NCBI RefSeq assembly: GCF_937898475.1
Contig: NZ_CALEJS010000032.1
Location: 62,001-126,000 of the forward strand
Source of the DNA: an uncultured Chitinophaga sp.
GTDB lineage: Bacteria; Bacteroidota; Bacteroidia; Chitinophagales; Chitinophagaceae
Direction: 5' to 3'
DNA length: 64,000 nucleotides
The notes beneath the pieces are model-generated. The model did no database searches and was not told the DNA's origin. It was given only the letters and a program-made list of their open reading frames with translations. Shown in pieces: positions 17,530-26,519 of the stretch. How positions within the stretch are numbered: the stretch's first letter is position 1; each line of letters begins with the position of its first letter. Both the position numbers and the translations under genes were made by a program.

Positions 17530-18171
17530 ATGAAAAAAGTACTATTGTTCGCCGTTGGCATGTTGTTCGCCGAAATTTCTTTCGGACAGGTTAAATGGGG
17601 CATAGTAGCCGGCCCTAACTTCTCCAGTTATACTAACAAGGAAGGGAGCGACAAAGAAACAAGTAGCCTGAAGACCAGCGTAAGGGCCGGTATTACGGCT
17701 GATCTTCCGCTGGCTGATGAATTCTTTATCGGTACCGGCTTATTATACGCCGGTAAGGGAGGTAAAGACAAGGATAACAATGCCCTGGCAAGCTTCAAGG
17801 CCAATTTATCTTACCTGCAACTGCCTATCCTGTTCACGTACAAGCCACAGGTAGGTACCGGTAACCTGGTGCTGGGCGTGGGCCCGTATCTGGCTTATGG
17901 TGTAGGAGGTAAGCTAAAGGGTACTATTGGTACTGCCACAGGAGAAGTTAAAGCTTTTGATGATGAAGCCGGAGATTATAAACTGAACCGGTTCGATGCT
18001 GGCGCAGGTATCCAGGTGGGATATGAAATGCCGCAAGGGCTTTATTTTGGACTGAATACTGACCTGGGTCTTGTTAATGTAGTAAGTGAAAAGACGATCA
18101 ACAATGTGGATTATTCCTGGAAGAACACCTCTTTCGGTGTTTCAGTAGGTTATAAATTCGGTGGCAAGTAA
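17530..18171 (+). CDS. PorT-family outer-membrane beta-barrel protein, copy 2
   Basis: The 213-residue protein starts at the ATG at 17530, which gives a normal signal peptide (MKKVLLFAVGMLF, cleavage near FGQ). An in-frame ATG 63 bases upstream would add a polar extension before the signal peptide and is rejected. The mature part follows the same pattern as copies 1, 3 and 4: VKWGIVAGPNFSSY, YLQLPILFTYKP, LGVGPYLAYGVGGK, RFDAGAGIQVGYE, GVSVGYKF. The terminator at 18197-18230 follows. Role unknown. Confidence 0.8.
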   Translation: MKKVLLFAVGMLFAEISFGQVKWGIVAGPNFSSYTNKEGSDKETSSLKTSVRAGITADLPLADEFFIGTGLLYAGKGGKDKDNNALASFKANLSYLQLPILFTYKPQVGTGNLVLGVGPYLAYGVGGKLKGTIGTATGEVKAFDDEAGDYKLNRFDAGAGIQVGYEMPQGLYFGLNTDLGLVNVVSEKTINNVDYSWKNTSFGVSVGYKFGGK

Positions 18172-18196
18172 AAGCAGTAACCGCATGCAAATCTGC

Positions 18197-18230
18197 AAAA
18201 CGGTCCTGAATGTTTCAGGGCCGTTTTTTT
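18197..18230 (+). terminator. Intrinsic terminator after barrel gene 2
   Basis: A 14-bp stem (18197-18210 with 18214-18227, one G-T pair) has a TGT loop and runs into a T-tract to 18231. Confidence 0.85.
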
Positions 18231-18382
18231 TATGTTAACAAGCACCTCATTATTATAATTTGTACTTTCGTGGTCTGTGCAAAGAAGAGACGTTTGTGAG
18301 ACCCTGATCTATCAAGGAAAAAAGGACAGTAAAGTTTAAAAAACGGTTTTCAAAAGGTTTTTCATCTAAACAGGACAGATGC

Positions 18383-19087
18383 ATGAAGAATTTTACATAT
18401 CTTCTATTCCTGGCTATCCTAGCCGGACAACCCCTACATGCGCAGATTAGTATTGGATTTCGAGGCGGCTACACCCTGGCAGATATGCGCTATAAAGATG
18501 CAACCATTGGCTACAAATACAATGGTCTCGGTACTCCCACCCGCTTAAACAGCTGGCATGTGGATTTTATGGTCAATATGCCGGTGAAAGGAGGACTTTA
18601 CATTCAGCCGCTGCTCCGCTACAATACAGTGGGCGCTCAATTTGAACCACCGGCAGCGGTCCCGGCAGGTGTTTTTATGCCATCGGCCAGGGAGATCAGG
18701 CTTCACTATCTGGAGCTGCCGCTGAACGTTGTATATAAGATCCCGTTCTCTTTCGGGAAGCTGGTCACCGGAGCGGGCCCCTATGCCGGTTATGCCCTGA
18801 ATGGAAAATACGACCTGGCTATCCGTTATAATGGAAGCGTAGTTGAAAATACCCACCAGGAGATCAGGTTCAACGACCGTACTAATATTGTCTCCACCAA
18901 TTCCCAGGTGAGGCGTTGGGATGCCGGAGCCAATATTATGCTGGGCCTGGAATTCAACAACCTGGTAGTATTGGGAGCCAATTACAGTATTGGGTTAACA
19001 GACATTGACAGATCGGTCAGCAGCACGCTTAAAAACAGGTACCTGGGTATCAGCCTGGGAGTTTTACTGAACCGGGAAGATTACTGA
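18383..19087 (+). CDS. PorT-family outer-membrane beta-barrel protein, copy 3
   Basis: The 234-residue protein has a signal peptide ending near LHAQ (residue 21), then ISIGFRGGYTLADM. Barrel strands include YLELPLNVVYKIP, VTGAGPYAGYALNGK and RRWDAGANIMLGLE, which align with the other three copies. It ends YLGISLGVLLNREDY, so it lacks the terminal Phe of copies 1 and 2 and has a short charged tail. Function unknown. Terminators lie on both sides, so it is probably transcribed alone. Confidence 0.8.
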   Translation: MKNFTYLLFLAILAGQPLHAQISIGFRGGYTLADMRYKDATIGYKYNGLGTPTRLNSWHVDFMVNMPVKGGLYIQPLLRYNTVGAQFEPPAAVPAGVFMPSAREIRLHYLELPLNVVYKIPFSFGKLVTGAGPYAGYALNGKYDLAIRYNGSVVENTHQEIRFNDRTNIVSTNSQVRRWDAGANIMLGLEFNNLVVLGANYSIGLTDIDRSVSSTLKNRYLGISLGVLLNREDY

Positions 19088-19107
19088 CGGTAATAATATA
19101 GTTTAAT

Positions 19108-19151
19108 AAAGTCCTGTCCATAAACTACTTGGACAGGACTTTTGTTTTTTT
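19108..19151 (+). terminator. Intrinsic terminator after barrel gene 3
   Basis: A perfect 13-bp stem (19108-19120 with 19130-19142) has a 9-base loop and is followed by a T-rich tract. Confidence 0.88.
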
Positions 19152-19242
19152 AATCATATATAAATATGTTGCTTAAAACGTCTTCTGCTCAAAATAATCG
19201 AATATTTAAAATAAACAAATTATTAAAATTGAATATGTGATA

Positions 19243-19250
19243 TATATTTG
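19243..19250 (+). promoter_or_regulatory. -7 element for barrel gene 4
   Basis: TATATTTG fits TAnnTTTG in a very AT-rich stretch and predicts a leader of about 25 bases. The -33 match is poor. Confidence 0.5.
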
Positions 19251-19281
19251 CGGCGATTAATTAACAAAACAAGTTTTCACA

Positions 19282-19950
19282 ATGAAAAAACAAGTAGTAT
19301 TAGTATTGTTGGCCCTTGTAGGAACCCTGTCTACCTATGCCCAAGTATCTTTCGGTGTTAAAGCTGGTTACAATAACTCCGGAATAAGCGGAGACGCTAG
19401 TGACCTTTCAAAAAGGCTTTCTGGTTTTCACGCCGGTGGTATTGCCGACATCACCCTGGCTGAGAATTTCTCTTTACAGCCCCAACTGCTCTTTATCATG
19501 AAAGGAGTAAAATCAGCATCTTACACCGAGACTATCGAAGGTATTGAATTTAATTTCCCGGAGCAGAAACTGACATTGAATTACCTGGAACTGCCCGTTA
19601 ACTTCATGTATAAGCACGAAGCTGGCGCTGGTAGCATTTTCGTAGGCGCTGGTCCTTACCTGGGCTTTGGCTTAAGCGGAAAAGCTAAGGCTAGTGGTGA
19701 AGAAGACGGAAAAGTTAAGTTCGATGGCAGGAAAGCAGAAGAAATCGGCGAAGATGACGAAGCAACACTGCACCTGAAACGCCTGGATGCCGGTGCTAAC
19801 TTCCTGGCTGGTTATGAACTGAAAAATGGTCTGCTGTTCAGCGTAAACTACAGCCTGGGTCTGACTAACCTGGATCCGGATGGTGGCAAATCAAAGAACA
19901 ACTACTTTGGTGTGAGCGTTGGTTACCTGTTCAAAACAAAGAAGAAATAA
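19282..19950 (+). CDS. PorT-family outer-membrane beta-barrel protein, copy 4
   Basis: The 222-residue protein has a signal peptide ending near TYAQ (residue 21), then VSFGVKAGYNNSGIS. The strands YLELPVNFMYKHE, VGAGPYLGFGLSGK and RLDAGANFLAGYE match the sister copies, and it ends GVSVGYLFKTKKK with a basic tail. An acidic loop around residues 133-160 replaces the loop of the other copies. It has its own promoter element and a strong terminator. Function unknown. Confidence 0.8.
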   Translation: MKKQVVLVLLALVGTLSTYAQVSFGVKAGYNNSGISGDASDLSKRLSGFHAGGIADITLAENFSLQPQLLFIMKGVKSASYTETIEGIEFNFPEQKLTLNYLELPVNFMYKHEAGAGSIFVGAGPYLGFGLSGKAKASGEEDGKVKFDGRKAEEIGEDDEATLHLKRLDAGANFLAGYELKNGLLFSVNYSLGLTNLDPDGGKSKNNYFGVSVGYLFKTKKK

Positions 19951-19980
19951 CCATAATAGAAATATAGTACAACTAAAAGG

Positions 19981-20013
19981 AAAACGTCCCGGCATTTGCC
20001 GGGACGTTTTTTT
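19981..20013 (+). terminator. Intrinsic terminator after barrel gene 4
   Basis: A 13-bp stem (19981-19993 with 19998-20010) has an ATTT loop and runs into a T-tract. Confidence 0.9.
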
Positions 20014-20136
20014 GCTTCTTTATTTAGGGGGAGATATTATGTTTTCCGTCTTAATGATATCGACATAGGACAAAAAAACAAAAAGTGTGACAGTTATTCG
20101 TACATGCCATTACGTTTCTACGTACTGGCATTTTCT

Positions 20137-21090
20137 TTATACTATTGCCTCTACTACTTTTTTGATCACCTTCGGTTTGCCCAGGGTATAATAGTGCAGT
20201 ACGGGCACGCCAAACGCTTTCAGTTCTTTTGACTGTTGTATCAGCCACTGCGTACCTGCTTCTTCTACCTCCTTGTCTGTTTTGCATTTCAATACTTCGG
20301 TGGCCAGATCATCCGGGATGTCTACATGGAAAGTACGGGGTAGCACCGTAAGCTGCCTCTTGGTGGTAAGTGGTTTAAGCCCTGGAATGATCGGAACCGT
20401 TATGCCCATTTCGCGGCATTTCGCCACAAAGTCAAAGAATTTACGGTTATCGAAGAACATCTGTGTAATAATATAATCAGCCCCGTTCTCTACCTTCTTT
20501 TTTAGATGTGTCAGGTCTGTCTGCAGGTTGGGCGCCTCAAAATGTTTCTCGGGGTATCCGGCTACGCCTATGCAGAATTTGGTTTTTACGCCGCCCTGCA
20601 GATCTTCCTCCAGGTAAATACCGTTGTTCATATGTACTACCTGCTGCAGCAGCTCAATAGCATAGCGGTGCCCGTCGGGGTTGGGTTCAAAAAAGGTTTC
20701 ATTTCTGGGAGCGTCTCCACGCAGCACCAGCACATTATCCACACCTAGAAAGTTGAGGTCAATAAGCGCGTTTTCGGTTTCTTCCCTGCTAAAGCCTCCG
20801 CAGATCAGGTGGGGCACTGCATCTACGTTGTAGTGGTTCATAATGGCGGCACAAATACCTACAGTACCCGGCCGCTTACGGATCTCTACTTTTTCGAAAG
20901 TACCATCCCCCCTCTTTTTGAACATATGCTCGCTGCGGTGATAAGTAACATTGATAAATGAGGGCTTGAATTCCATCAGGGGGTCTAAATGGTCATAGAT
21001 AGACTCTATGCTCTTTCCTTTCAGCGGAGGTAATATTTCAAAAGAGATCAGGGTATCCTTTGCCTGAGCTATATGTTCGGTAACTTTCAT
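20137..21090 (-). CDS. metF: Methylenetetrahydrofolate reductase
   Basis: MetF is an FAD enzyme that reduces 5,10-methylene-THF to 5-methyl-THF, the methyl donor for MetH (encoded here at 46771-50543). The 317-residue protein has the typical FEILPPLKG start, the INVTYHRSE strand near residue 47, the GICAAI and VLRGD blocks, and the IPGLKPLTT segment near 235. The barrel is complete. It is transcribed divergently from lptB, with both -7 elements in the 71-base gap. Confidence 0.94.
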   Translation of the reverse strand: MKVTEHIAQAKDTLISFEILPPLKGKSIESIYDHLDPLMEFKPSFINVTYHRSEHMFKKRGDGTFEKVEIRKRPGTVGICAAIMNHYNVDAVPHLICGGFSREETENALIDLNFLGVDNVLVLRGDAPRNETFFEPNPDGHRYAIELLQQVVHMNNGIYLEEDLQGGVKTKFCIGVAGYPEKHFEAPNLQTDLTHLKKKVENGADYIITQMFFDNRKFFDFVAKCREMGITVPIIPGLKPLTTKRQLTVLPRTFHVDIPDDLATEVLKCKTDKEVEEAGTQWLIQQSKELKAFGVPVLHYYTLGKPKVIKKVVEAIV

Positions 21091-21110
21091 CCCGTTATTT
21101 TTATGAGGGG

Positions 21111-21118
21111 CAAAAATA
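21111..21118 (-). promoter_or_regulatory. -7 element of the metF promoter
   Basis: Reads TATTTTTG on the minus strand and predicts a leader of about 14 bases. Confidence 0.45.
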
Positions 21119-21139
21119 ATATAATCTTGGTTAAATGGT

Positions 21140-21147
21140 TATTTTTG
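21140..21147 (+). promoter_or_regulatory. -7 element of the lptB promoter
   Basis: TATTTTTG lies 15 bases before the ATG at 21162. It supports that start over the in-frame ATG at 21135, which lies upstream of the element. Confidence 0.45.
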
Positions 21148-21161
21148 CTAAGTTTGAACAT

Positions 21162-21926
21162 ATGGCATTAAAAATTCATACAGATCAGTTAGTTAAGCGT
21201 TACCGTAACAGGACAGTGGTAAACCACGTATCTGTAGAAGTGTCGCAGGGTGAGATCGTAGGCTTGCTGGGCCCCAACGGGGCAGGTAAGACCACTACTT
21301 TCTATATGGTGGTAGGGCTGATCAAGCCGGATGAAGGAGAAGTATTCCTGGATGAGGTGAACATTACCAAGCTTCCCATGTTTAAAAGGGCGCAAATGGG
21401 CATTGGTTATCTGCCCCAGGAGGCGTCCGTATTCCGTAAATTAAGCGTGGAGGATAATATCGCTGCCGTATTGGAGATGACCAACCTGAAAAAGGCGCAG
21501 CAGAAAGAGAAGCTGGAAGCACTGCTCAGCGAATTCAGGTTACAACATGTACGTAAAAGCCCCGGGGATGTACTGAGCGGGGGAGAGCGCCGTCGTACAG
21601 AGATAGCCAGGGCCCTGGCCGTTGATCCCAAATTTATCCTGCTGGATGAACCTTTTGCCGGTATAGACCCTATTGCCGTTGAAGACATACAGTCTATCGT
21701 TGCAAGGCTGAAGTACAAGAATATCGGTATTCTCATTACAGACCATAATGTACAGGAAACATTGTCTATTACAGACAGGGCATATTTGTTGTTTGAAGGT
21801 AAAATATTGAAGGCCGGCTCTGCCGAAGAACTGGCAGCAGACGAACAGGTAAGAAAAGTGTATCTTGGACAAAATTTCATTCTGCGCCGTAAAAACTACC
21901 TGGATGAAGCTGCTAAACAACAATAG
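21162..21926 (+). CDS. lptB: LPS export ABC transporter ATP-binding protein
   Basis: LptB powers extraction of lipopolysaccharide from the inner membrane with LptFG. The 254-residue protein has Walker A GPNGAGKT near residue 37, signature LSGGERRRTEIARAL near 137, Walker B FILLDEPFAGID near 157 and the H-loop ITDHNVQETL near 190. The LSGGERRR signature and the FAGIDP block are specific to LptB. The start at 21162 is preferred because a -7 element sits just upstream. The GH3 gene follows after 51 bases. Confidence 0.93.
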   Translation: MALKIHTDQLVKRYRNRTVVNHVSVEVSQGEIVGLLGPNGAGKTTTFYMVVGLIKPDEGEVFLDEVNITKLPMFKRAQMGIGYLPQEASVFRKLSVEDNIAAVLEMTNLKKAQQKEKLEALLSEFRLQHVRKSPGDVLSGGERRRTEIARALAVDPKFILLDEPFAGIDPIAVEDIQSIVARLKYKNIGILITDHNVQETLSITDRAYLLFEGKILKAGSAEELAADEQVRKVYLGQNFILRRKNYLDEAAKQQ

Positions 21927-21977
21927 ATAACATCATTGAGGGCCAGACCTCAAAACTTCAAATGAACCTTTCCTATT

Positions 21978-23501
21978 ATGAGAATTTTAAGTCCTGCAAT
22001 ATCTCAATTGGCGCGATTGCGTATGGGACGCATAGAGTATTTTATGCAATATCCCCTACAGGTGCAGCAGCAGGTATTTCAAAGTTTGATCAGTGCCGCC
22101 CAGTATACTGAGTTTGGTAAGCAATACGGTTTTTCCAGCATCTTTAAAATAGAGGAATTTAAGCAACGGGTACCTGTACACAATTACGATTCCATTAAAC
22201 CTTATATACAGAGGGTTATGGAAGGACAGCAGAATGTTCTGTGGAACACCCCGATAAAATGGTTTGCCAAATCAAGCGGCACAACAGCAGATAAAAGTAA
22301 GTTCATTCCTGTGTCTGTAGAAAGCCTGGATGAATGCCATTACCGTTCGGGCAGGGATGTGCTCTCCCTGTTCTACAACAACTTCCCCGACTCAGATCTG
22401 CTCACCGGCAAATCACTGGTCATAGGTGGCAGCCACCAGGTGAACAAACTCTCACCCGAAAGCGACTCCTACTATGGAGACCTGAGTGCTGTTATGTTAC
22501 AGAACATGCCCTTCTATGGCAATATGATACGCACGCCTGATCTTTCCATTGCCCTGATGGATGAATGGGAAGAGAAAATAGAGCGTATGGCCAATGCCGT
22601 TATCCATGAAAACGTAACATCTATAGCCGGTGTGCCTACCTGGACGCTGGTGCTTATCAAACGCATTTTCGAGCTTACCGGCACTGATAATCTTGCAGAT
22701 GTATGGCCCAATATAGAACTGTACATGCATGGTGGCGTAAGCTTTACGCCTTACCGCGATCAGTTTAGGAAACTGATCCGCAAACCCGATATGTATTACC
22801 AGGAAACCTACAATGCATCCGAGGGCTTCTTTGCTGCACAGGACATTATAGGCCAGGAGGGATTACTGTTGTTCCTCAACCACGGTATCTTCTACGAGTT
22901 TATGCCGATGGAAGAGTACGGGAAAGAACAGCCCCGCACCCTGCAGCTGCAGGATGTTGAGCTTAACAAAAACTACGCCCTCATCATCAGCACCAACGGC
23001 GGGCTATGGCGCTACCTGGTAGGTGATACCATACAGTTTGTGTCGCTGGCGCCGTACCGTATCAAGGTGAGCGGCCGTACCAAATCTTTCATTAACGCTT
23101 TTGGGGAAGAGCTGATCGTGGAAAACTCAGATAAAGCAGTTGCCCATGCCTGTGAGGTAACCTGTTCTATAGTGAATGATTATACAGCTGCACCCATCTA
23201 TTTCAGTGACCAGGGCAATGGCGGACACGAATGGCTGATAGAATTTGAAACGCCCCCGGCAGACCTCCGGCAGTTCACGCAGGCGCTGGATGATAAGCTG
23301 AAATCCGTTAATTCTGATTATGAAGCCAAACGGCATAAAGATATTGCACTGCACATGCCCGTGATACATGTGCTGCCCAAAGGTACTTTTACCGAATGGC
23401 TGAAGAGCAAAGGCAAACTGGGAGGCCAGCATAAGGTACCTCGTTTGAATAATGAAAGACATTATGTGGAAGAGATCCTGAAATTTGCTGAAGCTTTGTA
23501 G
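21978..23501 (+). CDS. GH3-family acyl-adenylate-forming protein
   Basis: The 507-residue protein belongs to the GH3 superfamily, related to plant acyl-acid amido synthetases. ATP-binding motifs are SSGTTADKSKFIP near residue 97, YNASEGFFAAQD near 275 and a block ending in GLWRYLVGDTIQF near 340. A C-terminal domain follows with a conserved PRLNN end. In Bacteroidota these proteins are common, but the physiological substrate is unknown to me. It lies 51 bases after lptB and 46 before fabG on the same strand, a set that suggests lipid or envelope metabolism. Confidence 0.85.
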   Translation: MRILSPAISQLARLRMGRIEYFMQYPLQVQQQVFQSLISAAQYTEFGKQYGFSSIFKIEEFKQRVPVHNYDSIKPYIQRVMEGQQNVLWNTPIKWFAKSSGTTADKSKFIPVSVESLDECHYRSGRDVLSLFYNNFPDSDLLTGKSLVIGGSHQVNKLSPESDSYYGDLSAVMLQNMPFYGNMIRTPDLSIALMDEWEEKIERMANAVIHENVTSIAGVPTWTLVLIKRIFELTGTDNLADVWPNIELYMHGGVSFTPYRDQFRKLIRKPDMYYQETYNASEGFFAAQDIIGQEGLLLFLNHGIFYEFMPMEEYGKEQPRTLQLQDVELNKNYALIISTNGGLWRYLVGDTIQFVSLAPYRIKVSGRTKSFINAFGEELIVENSDKAVAHACEVTCSIVNDYTAAPIYFSDQGNGGHEWLIEFETPPADLRQFTQALDDKLKSVNSDYEAKRHKDIALHMPVIHVLPKGTFTEWLKSKGKLGGQHKVPRLNNERHYVEEILKFAEAL

Positions 23502-23547
23502 ATATTCCAATACTCATTCTTAACTACTTAATAGATCAACTGACAAC

Positions 23548-24297
23548 ATGAAATTACTGGAGAACAAAGTTGCTATTGTAACAGGTGCCAGCCGCGGAAT
23601 CGGAGAAGCGATCGCAGAAAAATTCGCAGAACAGGGTGCGCACGTAGCCTTCACATATTTAAGCTCTGATGAAAAAGCCAGGGCCCTGGAACAAAAGCTG
23701 CAATCCAAAGGCGTAAAGGCAAAGGCATATAAGTCAAACGCAGGCTTATATGAAGATTGTGAAGCACTGGTGAATGATGTACTGAAAGATTTTGGCCAGG
23801 TAGATATTTGCGTGAACAACGCCGGTATCTCAAAGGATAATCTACTGCTGCGTATGAGTCCAGACCAATGGGATGATGTGATGGATATTAACCTGAAGAG
23901 CGTGTACAACATGACCAAACATGTAATACGCCCTATGATGAAAGCCAAGAACGGTGTTATCATTAACATGAGCTCTATCATCGGTATAAAAGGCAATGCA
24001 GGCCAAAGCAGCTATGCGGCCTCTAAAGCAGGTATCATCGGGTTTACCAAATCCATCGCTCAGGAACTGGGTAGCCGCAACATACGTTGCAATGCCGTTG
24101 CTCCCGGGTTTATTGAAACGGATATGACGCATTACCTGAAAGATGGTGACGGCGCCAAAGCGTATATAGAAAAGATCCCGCTGGGACGTTTCGGCAAACC
24201 GGAGGATATTGCCAATGTATGCCTGTTCCTGGCATCAGATATGGGTAATTATCTGACCGGACAGGTGATCAGTGCCTGTGGCGGTTTAAATATTTAA
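23548..24297 (+). CDS. fabG: 3-oxoacyl-[ACP] reductase
   Basis: FabG is an NADPH-dependent short-chain dehydrogenase that reduces 3-oxoacyl-ACP in fatty-acid elongation. The 249-residue protein has the nucleotide motif TGASRGIGEAIA at residues 12-23, NNAG near 91, and the catalytic set Ser (MSS near 142), Tyr and Lys in SYAASKAG near 155-162. The C-terminus ends in the typical GQVISACGGLNI. Many SDR enzymes share these motifs, so the role as housekeeping FabG is likely but not certain. Confidence 0.88.
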   Translation: MKLLENKVAIVTGASRGIGEAIAEKFAEQGAHVAFTYLSSDEKARALEQKLQSKGVKAKAYKSNAGLYEDCEALVNDVLKDFGQVDICVNNAGISKDNLLLRMSPDQWDDVMDINLKSVYNMTKHVIRPMMKAKNGVIINMSSIIGIKGNAGQSSYAASKAGIIGFTKSIAQELGSRNIRCNAVAPGFIETDMTHYLKDGDGAKAYIEKIPLGRFGKPEDIANVCLFLASDMGNYLTGQVISACGGLNI

Positions 24298-24304
24298 AAA
24301 AGAA

Positions 24305-24345
24305 AATGGTCGATAGTCCGGAATTTATGTGGACTATCGACCATT
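24305..24345. terminator. Hairpin between convergent fabG and SMP-30 genes
   Basis: A perfect 15-bp stem (24305-24319 with 24331-24345) has an 11-base loop. A-rich on the left and weakly T-rich on the right, it could end transcripts from both sides. Confidence 0.65.
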
Positions 24346-24369
24346 GTCATATGGCCCTAAGCCGTAGTA

Positions 24370-25254
24370 TTATTTCCCCGGGGTGTCTACCCTGAAGGTC
24401 TCAATGCATTTTCTGTCCTGCAGGGTTACATACACCGTTTTTTTATCCTTACCGCCAAATATCAGGTTGCTGCATAGTTTACCTTTAAGGGCTATTTCAC
24501 GGATCAGCTGTCCTTTCGGAGAAAACACAGCGATCACCCCCTTGCCATGACGGCATACGTACAGGTTCCCTTTTTTATCGCATTTCATACCATCAAGTCC
24601 AAAGTCGGGAAATTCAGTGAAAAGTCTTTTATTGAAAAGATTTCCCCGCTCATCCACATCGTATTTCCATATTCTGCGCTGAACACTTTCGTTTACATAC
24701 AGGATTTTTTCATCAGGGCTCAGGGTAATGCCGTTGGTGGTACCCATGTGATGCTCAACCAACACGGGGTGACCACCATCGTCTATACGCCACAGTTGTC
24801 CGTTCTGCTCTTTCCAGTTGGGATCAGAAGCAAACAGCTGGCCCTTGCTGTTAATGCAGAAATCATTTGGCTGATTGAACTGTTTGGTATTAACATATAC
24901 ACTGATCTTTTTTGTAGTCATATCCACCTGCAGTACATTATGGCCTTTGAAATCGGCCAGGAGCATATTGCCTTCGCTGTTAAATACAATGCTGTTGGCA
25001 ATGCTGCCCTCCGGCAGGGTCACAAATATTTCTCCGCTGCCATCGTTGGTATTGATCTTGCCAATGGTACCATCCTGCTGGAAGTTTACCACATACAGGT
25101 TGCCGTCTTTGTCAAAATTAGGCCCTTCAATGTTCTGGGAGAACATGTTCTCCTGAGTAAGGTCAGTAGCTTCATACAATCCTTTCTTTTTCTGTGCTGT
25201 AACAGAGAGAGAAATGATAATGAAAGCTGCTAAAAAACAGATTGATCTTTGCAT
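24370..25254 (-). CDS. SMP-30/gluconolactonase-like beta-propeller, secreted
   Basis: The 294-residue protein has a signal peptide ending near VTAQK (residue 20). It then has repeated propeller strands such as FDKDGNLYVVNF, FNSEGNMLLADF, NSKGQLFASDP and CDKKGNLYVCRH. The NDFCIN segment and GTTNGITLSPDEKILYVNES block are the metal-binding core motifs of the SMP-30 family. It may hydrolyse a sugar lactone in the periplasm, but the substrate is unknown. It is convergent with fabG and divergent from the nucleoid protein gene. Confidence 0.82.
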   Translation of the reverse strand: MQRSICFLAAFIIISLSVTAQKKKGLYEATDLTQENMFSQNIEGPNFDKDGNLYVVNFQQDGTIGKINTNDGSGEIFVTLPEGSIANSIVFNSEGNMLLADFKGHNVLQVDMTTKKISVYVNTKQFNQPNDFCINSKGQLFASDPNWKEQNGQLWRIDDGGHPVLVEHHMGTTNGITLSPDEKILYVNESVQRRIWKYDVDERGNLFNKRLFTEFPDFGLDGMKCDKKGNLYVCRHGKGVIAVFSPKGQLIREIALKGKLCSNLIFGGKDKKTVYVTLQDRKCIETFRVDTPGK

Positions 25255-25390
25255 GTTAGTTCAGATTGAATATGGTGTGCAGGGCGCTGCCTGCGGCTTT
25301 GCGAAGCTATATAATTTTATCAGCGAAAGCAACCTGTATATCTATCCGGTGCTGTGACAGATGGCCTGCTTTTTTACTATTTTCGCACCC

Positions 25391-26443
25391 ATGATCCATG
25401 TTTCAGCATTCCAGGATTTAGCGCAACTGGCCATCCATAAAGTAGGTAATTCATCACAGGATGAACCTTTGATCTGTTCACAGGTACCGCTGGATTTGCA
25501 GGATGAAGCCATCAGCCAGCTGCTGCTTACATACTTTATACAGCCGTTTAATAATAACGCCGAATATTTCCGTTTTTATCATGAAGCCGATCTTCAGTTA
25601 AATGAAGTATTCCAGTACTGCAAGCGCATTTTTGCAGACAAAGACAATTTCTATGAGCAATCTGTGAATATTGCCAAACATCTCTATAAACATTCCACCC
25701 ACCCGAAGATAAAGGGCGGTGAGCTATACCTCGCCTATTTCAGCAAATGCCTTACAGACGGTGAAGAGGCAGAGGCAATTGGCATCTTCAAATCGGAGAA
25801 CCGCGATACGTACCTCAAGGTATTTCTTTCCAACGACAATTACCAGGTAAATTACGAGGACGGTATCAATATCAATAAACTGGACAAAGGCTGCCTGATA
25901 TTCAATATAGAAGAAGAGAACGGTTATAAAGTAAGTGTGATAGACAGCATCAGCAAACAGAACGAGGCGGTGTACTGGAAAGATGCTTTTTTACAGGTAC
26001 AGCGCCGGGAAGATAATTATCTTCAGACAGAAACCGCGGTGAACATGTGTAAACTGTTCATTCAGGACAAGCTGCCCAATGAATATGAAATGAGCCGGGT
26101 AGACCAGGTAGACCTGCTCAATAAGTCAGCTACCTATTTTAAAGAAAAAGAGCAGTTCCAGCTGGATGATTTTGCGCAGGAGGTATTGGGGCATCCGGAT
26201 GCCATTGCCTCTTTTAAAGAGTATCGTGACCATTTCCAGCAGGAGTTCCGCCAGGAAATACCTGACGAGTTTGATATATCTGCCCCGGCTGTAAAGAAAC
26301 AGCAAAAGGTATTCAAGAGTGTATTAAAGCTGGACCGCAACTTTCACATCTATATACATGGCGACCGCGATCTGATAGAACGTGGTTTTGATGAGGGCAC
26401 AAACATGTACTATTACAAATTGCATTTTCAGCAGGAAACCTGA
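25391..26443 (+). CDS. Nucleoid-associated protein (NdpA/YejK family)
   Basis: The 350-residue protein matches the NdpA family (PF04245): an N-terminal LAIHKVGN strand, a central FFKSENRD-like segment (here GIFKSENRDTYLKVFL near 138), a conserved GCLIFN and a C-terminal block from RNFHIYIHGDRDLIERGFD near 318. Family members bind the nucleoid; the mechanism is poorly known. The ATG at 25391 is preferred. A near-consensus -7 element (TATTTTCG, 25378-25385) lies 5 bases before it, and starting further upstream would add a hydrophobic stretch not seen in the family. Confidence 0.85.
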   Translation: MIHVSAFQDLAQLAIHKVGNSSQDEPLICSQVPLDLQDEAISQLLLTYFIQPFNNNAEYFRFYHEADLQLNEVFQYCKRIFADKDNFYEQSVNIAKHLYKHSTHPKIKGGELYLAYFSKCLTDGEEAEAIGIFKSENRDTYLKVFLSNDNYQVNYEDGININKLDKGCLIFNIEEENGYKVSVIDSISKQNEAVYWKDAFLQVQRREDNYLQTETAVNMCKLFIQDKLPNEYEMSRVDQVDLLNKSATYFKEKEQFQLDDFAQEVLGHPDAIASFKEYRDHFQQEFRQEIPDEFDISAPAVKKQQKVFKSVLKLDRNFHIYIHGDRDLIERGFDEGTNMYYYKLHFQQET

Positions 26444-26460
26444 GTGTACGCAGATAAAAT

Positions 26461-26498
26461 AAAAGCGGGTATCAGCCAATGGCGATACCCGCTTTTTT
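26461..26498. terminator. Bidirectional terminator
   Basis: A 13-bp stem (26461-26473 with 26484-26496) has an inner GCC/GGC pair set. It is flanked by A on the left and T on the right and lies between the convergent nucleoid-protein and ricT genes. Confidence 0.9.
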
Positions 26499-26519
26499 AT
26501 CTGTTGTATAGTAAACTAA

